Shown here piece by piece: positions 9,197 through 15,775 of a stretch of 64,000 nucleotides of DNA (its first letter is position 1; each line of letters opens with the position of its first letter). The stretch is from Mycolicibacterium poriferae (GTDB taxonomy: Bacteria > Actinomycetota > Actinomycetes > Mycobacteriales > Mycobacteriaceae), in assembly GCF_010728325.1 (NCBI RefSeq), contig NZ_AP022571.1, positions 152,342 to 216,341 of the forward strand, in the 5' to 3' direction. The notes below the pieces were generated by a model. The model was not told the DNA's origin. It saw only the letters and a list, made by a program, of their open reading frames with translations, and searched no databases. A program made the position numbers and the translations under genes.

Positions 9197-9463
9197 ATGC
9201 CCGATGAGCAGCTCGCCGCGCCGCTGTGTTTGGAGTCGTTTCGCCGCCGCAAAGTGGCGGCGCCGATCAATAGCGAGCACGCTCAGTTCACCATCGCTGA
9301 TGTCGCCGCCGCGTGCGGTCTTCCACAACCTGTTGTGGCGCAACTAGTTCCGCGCACCTGGACCGATGCGGGCTGGATGTACACCGCCGACCAACTGCAG
9401 TTCGCAGTCCAGATCGGGCCTGACGTGCGCGCCGGGGAGTACGTCGCGCCGCAGCAGGACTAA
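9197..9463 (+). CDS. Small protein with a MerR-like HTH segment
   Basis: The product is 88 aa, acidic overall. Residues around FTIADVAAACGLPQPVVAQLVPRTW resemble a winged-helix/MerR-type helix-turn-helix in which a DNA element is read by the GLPQPVVAQ helix. No effector domain follows. ATG 9197 is chosen because promoter P3 places the transcription start there; in-frame upstream codons lie inside the promoter. It stands alone between the ESX operon and the coupling-protein gene. It could be a small DNA-binding or adaptor protein, but I do not recognise a named family. Confidence 0.6.
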   Translation: MPDEQLAAPLCLESFRRRKVAAPINSEHAQFTIADVAAACGLPQPVVAQLVPRTWTDAGWMYTADQLQFAVQIGPDVRAGEYVAPQQD

Positions 9464-9472
9464 CCAGCACCC

Positions 9473-9519
9473 GAAAATAGTGCACGGAGCACCCCTGCGG
9501 CAGCCCTACTGTTCCAACT
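9473..9519 (+). promoter_or_regulatory. Promoter P4 of the coupling-protein gene, predicted leaderless
   Basis: GAAAATAGTGC (9473-9483) is followed by 23 nt, TACTGT (9507-9512), 7 nt and ATG 9520. The box continues into an inverted repeat, GTGC-acgga-GCAC (9480-9492). Confidence 0.6.
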
Positions 9520-10932
9520 ATGAGTGCGACACCGGCCGCCTCCGGCGGCTATCGGCCACCGGTGACCCCGTTCGCCGGCTGGGTCCACGACGACCGCGGC
9601 CGACTCGTGCCGCTGGAGACCGCCCCGCATATCGGCGCGTTCGCCCCGCCGGGCACCGGCAAGACCCGCAAGTGGCTGGCGCAGTCGGCGGTGCTGTGGC
9701 CGGGCCCAGCAGTGGTGTCGTCCTCCAAGGACGACCTCATGCAGATGGTGGCCTCGCGGCGCTACGGGCCTGCCGCGCTGCTGGATCTGCGGCCTATCGC
9801 TGCGCCGTACTATCCTGCCGACCTGCGTCCGTACCGATTCGATCCCACCGCATGGATCACCGGACTTGAGGATGCTAAGGCCGTCGCTCGCACGCTGTTG
9901 AGCACCTCGGCGGTGGCGCTGTCGGGCAGCTCCTTTCGCGGCAGCGACCCCGGCCCGTGGGATGACCTGGCGTTCGCCCCGCTGACCTGCCTACTGTTGG
10001 CCGCGAGTCCGCAAGGGCTGGGACTGGGCATCGACTGGGTAATCGAGGCTGCCGAGGACGTGACCCTGCCCAACCCTTGGCCCACCTCGCCGCAGATGAG
10101 CACTGATGCCTCCTGGGTGACCGCGGCCGTCTGGTCGTCGAACCGCTACTTCGAGGCCCGCGTACGCAGCGTGTTGAGCATGGAGGCCAAGCAGCGCGAC
10201 TCCGTCAAAATCACCGTGACAAAGGTCCTGACTGCCTGGCTGCAGACGATGGAACGCGACAGAGGCTTACCGGTCCTCGATGAGGAGTTCCTGGAGGATC
10301 CCAACGCCACCATCTACCTGCTGACCCCCTTTGATGGCACGGTCGCCGCGCAAGCGATCACTCTGATGGATCAGCTGATCAACCGCCAGCGCGTGAAAGT
10401 CGCTCAGTGGGACGAATTCTCCCGGTTGGGCATGTTTCTCGACGAGATCACCAACACGCCTTTGCCGCGGCTGCCGCAATACATCGCCGAGTCCCGCGGC
10501 CTGGGGGTCTCGCTGTGTTTTGCCGCCCAGGCCGGCGAGCAGCTCGACGCGATCTACGGCCCGCTACAGGGGGCGGCGATTCGCGCTGTCGTTCCGGCGT
10601 CGCTGCTGATGTACGGCTCCCATGAGAAGGACCTGATGGAGTCGGCGTCGTTCTGGAGCGGCAAGACCACCCGCAGCCAACTGTCCTACGACCACAGCCT
10701 GGATTCGACGTCGACGAGCCGCACCTTCGGCAATGCCCTTGAGCCAGAGGAACTTATGCCACCCAATGACTCGTTCGCACGGCTGCTGATCCGCGGAACG
10801 CCCGGACGCATGGTCACCCTCATCGACTGGACCGAGTTCGTGAAGTACCTCGACGACCTGCGGGCAGCGCGGCTCCACAGCAGCGGCGGCCGCCAGCGAT
10901 TCAGCGGCCTCAACCCGGCGGCCACGGCATGA
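9520..10932 (+). CDS. VirD4/TcpA-like type IV coupling ATPase (TraG/TraD superfamily)
   Basis: The product is 470 aa. The P-loop GAFAPPGTGKT is at about residues 39-49 and is followed by VVSSSKDDLMQMV, typical of TraG/VirD4 proteins. Walker B is RLGMFLDEITN and is followed by LPQYIAESRGLGVSLCFAAQ (sensor Gln). The coupling protein hands the relaxase-DNA complex to the type IV channel. No transmembrane helix is present at the N-terminus, so membrane attachment must come from a partner. Start ATG 9520 is fixed by P4. The stop overlaps the next gene by 4 nt (ATGA). Confidence 0.85.
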   Translation: MSATPAASGGYRPPVTPFAGWVHDDRGRLVPLETAPHIGAFAPPGTGKTRKWLAQSAVLWPGPAVVSSSKDDLMQMVASRRYGPAALLDLRPIAAPYYPADLRPYRFDPTAWITGLEDAKAVARTLLSTSAVALSGSSFRGSDPGPWDDLAFAPLTCLLLAASPQGLGLGIDWVIEAAEDVTLPNPWPTSPQMSTDASWVTAAVWSSNRYFEARVRSVLSMEAKQRDSVKITVTKVLTAWLQTMERDRGLPVLDEEFLEDPNATIYLLTPFDGTVAAQAITLMDQLINRQRVKVAQWDEFSRLGMFLDEITNTPLPRLPQYIAESRGLGVSLCFAAQAGEQLDAIYGPLQGAAIRAVVPASLLMYGSHEKDLMESASFWSGKTTRSQLSYDHSLDSTSTSRTFGNALEPEELMPPNDSFARLLIRGTPGRMVTLIDWTEFVKYLDDLRAARLHSSGGRQRFSGLNPAATA

Positions 10933-11258
10933 CGACCGTTGGTAAAGAGATCAATTCCGCTGCGTCGCAGGAGACCTCGCTGTTGTCACCGAACGTGCCC
11001 GCATCCACGGCAACGGCTCTGGCGCGAGCACGCAGAGATCTTCAGCACGCAATCTTGATGGGTGTCGACACCCATCGCCGCCGCCAGTACGCCCTCTCGG
11101 CTCGCGATGAGGCCGCCACGGTGCTCCTGGCCCCCGATGCCAGTTCCCGACAACAGCGCTATGCCCGGGTTTATCTCGTTTCCGCGCAGCGCTTCTTAGA
11201 CGCCTGGGCCACACTGGCGATGTGCGACCGCGGCGAGGGCTACCCGGCTGCCAGCTAA
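10929..11258 (+). CDS. Small helical protein, paralogue of the gene at 57934-58221
   Basis: The product is 109 aa with no signal peptide or membrane helix. The core ALARARRDLQHAI...HRRRQYALSARDEAATVLLAPDAS is nearly repeated in the product of 57934-58221 (RRRQYALSARDNAVTVLLAGDAS). The segment is predicted to be a pair of amphipathic helices followed by a third (QRYARVYLVSAQRFLDAWATL). It overlaps the coupling-protein stop by 4 nt, so it is co-translated with a conjugation ATPase. I know no named function. An adaptor or DNA-transfer accessory role is inferred from context only. Confidence 0.7.
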   Translation: MTTVGKEINSAASQETSLLSPNVPASTATALARARRDLQHAILMGVDTHRRRQYALSARDEAATVLLAPDASSRQQRYARVYLVSAQRFLDAWATLAMCDRGEGYPAAS

Positions 11259-11376
11259 AGGTGTGGCGGGTAGCCCACCGCGCCGGGGGGCAGCCCCATT
11301 TCCGGTGCCGGGCTTGCCGGGTGTGACTGCTGACAGCAGTCGCTGCGCTGTGCTGGAACGACCCGCACGGCATCTG

Positions 11377-11423
11377 GAAAAATAGTGCACGAGCGACCCT
11401 TTGGGGCGTTTTAGGGTCAGAGT
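11377..11423 (+). promoter_or_regulatory. Promoter P5, same family as P4
   Basis: GAAAAATAGTGC (11377-11388) is followed by 23 nt, TAGGGT (11412-11417), 6 nt and ATG 11424. The box and its first flanking bases (AATAGTGCACG) are identical to P4. The rest of the 11259-11376 interval holds no ORF I would call. Confidence 0.6.
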
Positions 11424-12080
11424 ATGGCTGATCCCAGCGACAAGTTTGATGAGGTGCGGCGGGCGTGGGTCGCCCGCCACCAGGGGTGGTCGCTGATCCA
11501 GCGGCGCCGCGCCGAGCAGCTCGGCCGCCGGGTCCGCGCCCGTCAGCGCAGCACCGTGGCCGCCCTACCCGATCCGCATGACGACACCTCGCTACCGCCG
11601 CTGATTCTGCGCGCCGCCAAGTCGCCTACCTCTCAGGTGGAGCTGGTGGTGGTGGCGATCCTGGCGGTGTGTATTCCGTTGGGCTGGCTGGCCGGTGTAG
11701 CGATCAAATCTGTTCTGGTGAACCTGATTCCGCAGACGCTACGGGCATTTCCGATCGCTGCTCTGCTGTGGTCGGGCGTTGCACTCGGGGCGCCGATTCT
11801 AGCTCTGTATGACCCTGCACCGACGTTCGGTCAGATGGTGGTGGTGCCGTGGCTGTGTGTCCAACTGGCTGCGGCCCCCGTGGTCGCCGGCGTGTACGGC
11901 ATCGCCGAGGGCTGGCTGGCGATACCCGGCTCAGATCAGTGGTGGCCGCTGACTCCAGCAGAGCCCGCACTGAGCCCCGAAGATGCCGCCGAGATTCTGG
12001 GGCCCTACGAGATCACCGGACCGCCGGTGGTAGAGCCCCGCCCGCTGCCCGATCACGGGGAGAGGATGCCGCGATGGTGA
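11424..12080 (+). CDS. Predicted membrane protein with three helices
   Basis: The product is 218 aa. A basic N-terminal arm (QRRRAEQLGRRVRARQR) is followed by three hydrophobic segments at about residues 73-98 (VELVVVAILAVCIPLGWLAG), 108-126 (FPIAALLWSGVALGAPILAL) and 132-160. The acidic C-terminal tail is rich in Pro and Glu. It has its own AGTGC-type promoter, the same as the ESX and coupling genes, which suggests a role in the same transfer apparatus. I do not recognise a family. Confidence 0.65.
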   Translation: MADPSDKFDEVRRAWVARHQGWSLIQRRRAEQLGRRVRARQRSTVAALPDPHDDTSLPPLILRAAKSPTSQVELVVVAILAVCIPLGWLAGVAIKSVLVNLIPQTLRAFPIAALLWSGVALGAPILALYDPAPTFGQMVVVPWLCVQLAAAPVVAGVYGIAEGWLAIPGSDQWWPLTPAEPALSPEDAAEILGPYEITGPPVVEPRPLPDHGERMPRW

Positions 12081-12094
12081 GCGCCGCCGGCGCC

Positions 12095-12601
12095 TCAGCG
12101 CTGCACACTCTCGGCTGCGACGTCGTGGTCGGCGAACTCCTCGACCAGGCTGCGGTCAACGCGCAGTTCCTCGGCCAACCGGTCATGAGCGGCGTAGAGA
12201 CGGTTGATCCGATCGTCGAACGCGCGCAGGTCGTCGTGCGCGCGCTCGATTTCCTCGTGCAGTTGGGTGAGCAGCCGATCGGCAATGTCGTCGGCGGTCA
12301 ACGGCGTCGCGGCCTGCTCCTGGAGCCGCACGTTTTTGGTGGCGCGCGCGGTGATGCTCAGCGGATAGCCGCCCAACAGCACGACCGCCGCCGAGCCGGG
12401 CTGCCAGCCCAGAGTGCGATCGATGCGCAGCAGCGTGCGCACTCGGGGGGTGTTCTGGGTATCGCGGTCGCGCACCGCGGCCAACGTGCTGAAGTTCGGA
12501 AAGCCTCGCCGGTTGGCTTCTTCCCTCGACATCCGCAGCTTGGCCAGCCGGGCGTCGACGAAGTGCATAAGCCGGGGAACGCCGTCGGCGGGAACCGTCA
12601 T
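12095..12601 (-). CDS. XRE-like DNA-binding regulator
   Basis: The product is 168 aa. The N-terminal part fits an XRE-type helix-turn-helix: FVDARLAKLRMSREEANRRGF..., then RTLLRIDRTLGWQPGSAAVVLLGG, the usual actinobacterial ending of such domains. The C-terminal 90 residues are helical and probably coiled coil (LLTQLHEEIERAHDDLRAFDDRINRLYAAHDRLAEEL), for dimerisation. ATG 12601 is chosen over 12652. On the minus strand TAAGTT (12614-12609) lies 7 nt before it, again a leaderless arrangement. It is divergent from the large conjugation operon at 12691, so it is the best candidate for controlling that operon and itself. Confidence 0.72.
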   Translation of the reverse strand: MTVPADGVPRLMHFVDARLAKLRMSREEANRRGFPNFSTLAAVRDRDTQNTPRVRTLLRIDRTLGWQPGSAAVVLLGGYPLSITARATKNVRLQEQAATPLTADDIADRLLTQLHEEIERAHDDLRAFDDRINRLYAAHDRLAEELRVDRSLVEEFADHDVAAESVQR

Positions 12602-12652
12602 ATTTCCCAACTTACCGCACCCGATTGGCAAAGTCGGCCAGCGAATTTTCAC

Positions 12653-12690
12653 CCCCGATATATGTCATATGCCGACGTTAGGTTGCCCGC
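12653..12690 (+). promoter_or_regulatory. Promoter P6 of the T4SS-eccA operon
   Basis: TAGGTT (12679-12684) lies 6 nt before ATG 12691, again a leaderless layout. There is no AGTGC box. CCGATATATGTCATA (12655-12669) occupies the -35 region and matches CCGATATACGACATA in P2 at almost the same distance from the -10. It contains an imperfect dyad (ATATGTCATAT) and is a candidate operator for the divergent XRE regulator. Confidence 0.5.
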
Positions 12691-13050
12691 ATGAAGATTC
12701 TTCTGGCCCTGTTTGCCGTCCTGGCCGCCCTCGCGGCGGTCGCCGTTCTCGCCGTGGTGCAGCTCGTGATCAAGCTCGCCCCGCTTCTGGTGCTACTCGC
12801 CGTGGCGGTGGTCGTGGCCAAGGCTGTGCAGGCTCGCCGGCGTCCACCCCCGCCGCTGATGCCGGCGCTGCCGCCGGCCCGGCGAGTGACCCCCGCTGTC
12901 ACAGCACCGCCACGACCGGTGGGGTGGGCGCCGCAGGCCCCCGGCGGGTGGGTGCTGCTGCCGGTGTGGATGGGGCCCGCGCCGGTGGCGTGGCGGCCTC
13001 CACCCACCGTAATTGACGCCGACGTGGTGGAAGGCGAGCACCGTGGCTGA
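12691..13050 (+). CDS. Small membrane protein with proline-rich tail
   Basis: The product is 119 aa. Nearly the first 50 residues are hydrophobic (ILLALFAVLAALAAVAVLAV, then LAPLLVLLAVAVVVAKAV), giving two helices or one signal anchor plus one helix. A basic stop (QARRRPPP) and a Pro/Trp-rich tail follow. It is the first gene of the packed conjugation operon, with a leaderless start at ATG 12691. It overlaps the next gene by 8 nt. Function unknown. Confidence 0.6.
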   Translation: MKILLALFAVLAALAAVAVLAVVQLVIKLAPLLVLLAVAVVVAKAVQARRRPPPPLMPALPPARRVTPAVTAPPRPVGWAPQAPGGWVLLPVWMGPAPVAWRPPPTVIDADVVEGEHRG

Positions 13051-14164
13051 TACCCCGATCATCACCGACGAGAGCTGGGTCGATGACCTGATGGGCGGCC
13101 CCGACCCGGCCGCGGTGCCCACCGCCGCGACGATGCAGCCCGGCGACGCCGGAACCGACCTCGACGCTGGCCAACCCGAGCCCGAGCCCGAGCCCGAGCT
13201 CGAAGCTGAGCAGTACGACGATTCGGCCGAGGCTCCTACCGATCCGCGGCTGCAGTCCGGCGCCGGGATCGCTGACGAGGTGCCGCCCGTGCATCTCGAC
13301 ACCGCAGCAGCCTTAACCGCCGAGCGCGACGAGTCCGGGGCGGCCCGCGCCGACGCGGGCGCCAAACGCACTGCCGTGGCGCTGGGGGCGGGACTGGTCG
13401 TGGCGGTGAGCGCCATCGTCGCCGCGCTGGTCACCTTCAGCGACACCGATGCACCAGCCGCGCCCCGTCAGGACAGTCCGGCTGCGGCCGCGCCCGTGGC
13501 TCAGCCGCAGCCCGTTCCTACCTCCGCCGCCCCGACCGTCCCTCAGGATCAGTCCATTCCCTTCACCGCCAGCGCCCCGTGCGCCGCCGGGTCAACCTCA
13601 GCGCAGTCGCTGACCGACACCGCCACCGATTCGGCGTGGGTGTGCGCCCGCGGCTCACGCGATGAAGCCCTCGAAGGCAAGATCCTCACTGTCGACTTCG
13701 GCAAGAGCTACATGATCTCCGGTGTCGAGGTCACGCCGGGATGGGTGGCGAAAACACCTGGGGGACAAGACCGATGGCTCCAGCATCGGGTGGTGACGCG
13801 GCTGCAATACATCTTCCTCAACGGCAACGTGGTCTCTGACATCTTCACCCAGGACACCGGGAACGCCCACGGCCCGGTCACCGCTGCGCTGCCGCGACGG
13901 GTCTTGGCCTCCCGGGTCAACGTGGTGGTCTTGCAGACCTCCCGCCCACCTGCCTCGCCACTGCCGGCCACCGATCCCGCTGCCCTGCCTGAGGCGCAGC
14001 CAGGGCTGGTGGAATCGCTGCTCGGCGAGGGTGGCGGGCCGCTGTCGGAAACACCGCAGAACCCTCAGCCGTATCCGGATCTGACCGTGCCCGACAACGG
14101 CAGCGACCCCGTGGACAACACGTTCGCGATGAGCGCACTGAAGTTTCTCGGTTACCAGCCCTAA
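13043..14164 (+). CDS. Bitopic membrane protein with discoidin-like extracytoplasmic domain
   Basis: The product is 373 aa from GTG 13043. The acidic cytosolic N-terminal ~110 residues contain an EPEPEPELEAE tract. One transmembrane helix lies at about residues 115-138 (TAVALGAGLVVAVSAIVAALV), followed by a Pro/Ala linker. The domain from about residue 180 has two Cys (APCAAGS, AWVCARG) and the pattern TLTVDFGKSYMISGVEVTPGW, typical of discoidin/NADase-type glycan-binding folds. It may contact cell-wall glycans during mating or anchor the transfer channel. The start overlaps the previous stop, unlike the in-frame ATG 13013, which lies well inside the upstream gene. Confidence 0.65.
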   Translation: MADTPIITDESWVDDLMGGPDPAAVPTAATMQPGDAGTDLDAGQPEPEPEPELEAEQYDDSAEAPTDPRLQSGAGIADEVPPVHLDTAAALTAERDESGAARADAGAKRTAVALGAGLVVAVSAIVAALVTFSDTDAPAAPRQDSPAAAAPVAQPQPVPTSAAPTVPQDQSIPFTASAPCAAGSTSAQSLTDTATDSAWVCARGSRDEALEGKILTVDFGKSYMISGVEVTPGWVAKTPGGQDRWLQHRVVTRLQYIFLNGNVVSDIFTQDTGNAHGPVTAALPRRVLASRVNVVVLQTSRPPASPLPATDPAALPEAQPGLVESLLGEGGGPLSETPQNPQPYPDLTVPDNGSDPVDNTFAMSALKFLGYQP

Positions 14165-14178
14165 GAAAAGAGACCACT

Positions 14179-15093
14179 GTGGCACTGTCGAAAACCTGGC
14201 AAGGGCGTCTCCGCCGATGGCGCGGTGGCGCCCATCGGGCCGGCGTGATCGCCCTGGTCGCCGCCGCGGTCTTCGGCGCCGCCGCGGGCTGCAAGGTGTT
14301 CTTCGCCCCCGATCGCCCTGACTTCATCGGGATCGCTCAGCGTGAACGCAACCAACAAAGCGTTGTCGGTGCGTTCGCCTCGGACTTCGTGGTGGCCTGG
14401 CGCACGGCAACGGTGAATCAGCGCGACAGCTTGGCGCGCTTCATCACCCTGCCCGAGCAGGGACTGGCGCTCCCCTCGACGCCGGCGGCGGTGATCACCG
14501 CGCCCCAGGTGGGCCCGGTGCTGCGGATGGGCACCCTCGATGACACCGAGCTCTACACCGCTGTCATCTCGGTCAACGAACGCCCCTACGCCTCGGCCCA
14601 ACCGACCCGCACCTTCTACCAGGTGCCGGTGTCGCTATGGAACCGGCAGCCACGCGCCCTGGACTTCCCGGCCCAGATCAACGATCCCGGCCCGGGCGCG
14701 GATTTCGCGCTCGACTACCGCAACGCTCTAGGCCCCGACAGCCCGGTGTTCGCCGTAGTCGCCGGATTCATCCGCACCTACCTCACCGCCACCAACGGCC
14801 TGGATCGCTACGTGGTCGCCGGTGCCCCCCTGCGCCCGATCGGCGGCTACCAAAGCGCGGTGATCTCCTCCGCGGCCACCAGTCGCAGCGTGCCCGAAGC
14901 GCCAGCGCCAGGAGAGCAACTGCACGTGCGGGCCACAGTCGTCGCCCAAACCTCGCAATTTGCCACAGTGAATCTGGTGTACCCGCTGACGCTGGAAAAT
15001 AGCGGCGGGACCTGGATGGTGGCGGCCATAGACTTAGTGCCACAGGTCGGCGGCCAATCAGAAGCCGATCCGGTAGCCAAACCACATAGCTAA
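14179..15093 (+). CDS. TcpC-like conjugation protein
   Basis: The product is 304 aa. A short basic N-terminus is followed by one transmembrane helix at about residues 22-42 (AGVIALVAAAVFGAAAG, with a Cys). The extracytoplasmic part consists of two NTF2-like units: ASDFVVAWRTATVNQRDSLARFI..., and FIRTYLTATNGLDRYVVAGAPLRPI. This is the layout of TcpC/VirB8-class proteins of Gram-positive conjugation systems, which link the membrane channel parts. The start is GTG 14179, preceded by AAGAAAAGAGACC. It lies between the discoidin-like gene and the small membrane genes before VirB4, the usual place for TcpC. Confidence 0.75.
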   Translation: MALSKTWQGRLRRWRGGAHRAGVIALVAAAVFGAAAGCKVFFAPDRPDFIGIAQRERNQQSVVGAFASDFVVAWRTATVNQRDSLARFITLPEQGLALPSTPAAVITAPQVGPVLRMGTLDDTELYTAVISVNERPYASAQPTRTFYQVPVSLWNRQPRALDFPAQINDPGPGADFALDYRNALGPDSPVFAVVAGFIRTYLTATNGLDRYVVAGAPLRPIGGYQSAVISSAATSRSVPEAPAPGEQLHVRATVVAQTSQFATVNLVYPLTLENSGGTWMVAAIDLVPQVGGQSEADPVAKPHS

Positions 15094-15119
15094 CGCACCT
15101 CAAGAAAGGCGAGACGAAT

Positions 15120-15410
15120 ATGGCAGAAAATACCGAATTACTCGCGGCGTCGGGCCTTTTTGAGGCCGGCAACAAGCTCGGCCTGGCGGTGCTGGGCTTC
15201 TTGGCACTCGCCGCACTGGTCATCGGCGCCGGATCGGCCATCCGCAAGCTCAAAGAGGGCTCCGGGGCGGCCATCACCGCCGAAATCGGCGCCATCGTCT
15301 TCGCGGTCCTCATCGGGCTCTCGGTCGGCATCGCCTCCGCGCTCACCCAGGAAGCCGAGGACTCCGGCATCCGCAACCCGGTCCGCGTGGACAGCGTGTG
15401 GGATCGCTGA
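15120..15410 (+). CDS. Small two-helix membrane protein (VirB2/TrbC-position)
   Basis: The product is 96 aa with two helices (GLAVLGFLALAALVIGAGSAI, and ITAEIGAIVFAVLIGLSVGIASAL) joined by a short basic loop KLKEG. Size, two Ala/Gly-rich helices and position before VirB3- and VirB4-like genes resemble pilin-like VirB2/TrbC proteins. No sequence motif proves this. The RBS is AAGAAAGGCGAG, 8-9 nt before the ATG. The call rests on topology and context. Confidence 0.6.
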   Translation: MAENTELLAASGLFEAGNKLGLAVLGFLALAALVIGAGSAIRKLKEGSGAAITAEIGAIVFAVLIGLSVGIASALTQEAEDSGIRNPVRVDSVWDR

Positions 15411-15414
15411 GCGT

Positions 15415-15762
15415 ATGAGCAACGACACCTCGGCCAAGATCTACTCCGATCAACGCTCGCTGCCCATCCACCTGGGCGACTCCGGCGACGGATTCACGCT
15501 GCCGTTCAAGGAGAAATGGCGCGCCCCCGACGCCATCGCCGCAGTGCTGGGCTTCGTAGTGACCGGTTCGCTGGTGACGGCCAACATCACCAACGGGGCC
15601 AGCGCGTTCCGCATCCTGATCCTCGGCGTGGTGATCACGGTGGCTGCGGTGTGGCTGCTGTCCAAGCTGCCCGCGACCCGCCCGTCGCTGCGCACCCGCG
15701 CCCACTGGTGGTGGGAAAACCTGCGCCCGCAGGTCATCTCATCGCACCGCCCTCCCCGTTAA
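15415..15762 (+). CDS. VirB3/PrgI-like small membrane protein
   Basis: The product is 115 aa. An N-terminal polar stretch is followed by two helices (IAAVLGFVVTGSLVTANI and FRILILGVVITVAAVWLL) and a basic C-terminus with WWWENLRP. It lies 13 nt upstream of the VirB4-like ATPase, where VirB3 or PrgI proteins are found in T4SS operons. ATG 15415 follows the previous stop by 4 nt; the same frame is open upstream, but that region is coding in another frame. Confidence 0.62.
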   Translation: MSNDTSAKIYSDQRSLPIHLGDSGDGFTLPFKEKWRAPDAIAAVLGFVVTGSLVTANITNGASAFRILILGVVITVAAVWLLSKLPATRPSLRTRAHWWWENLRPQVISSHRPPR

Positions 15763-15775
15763 GAAGGGTCCTGCC

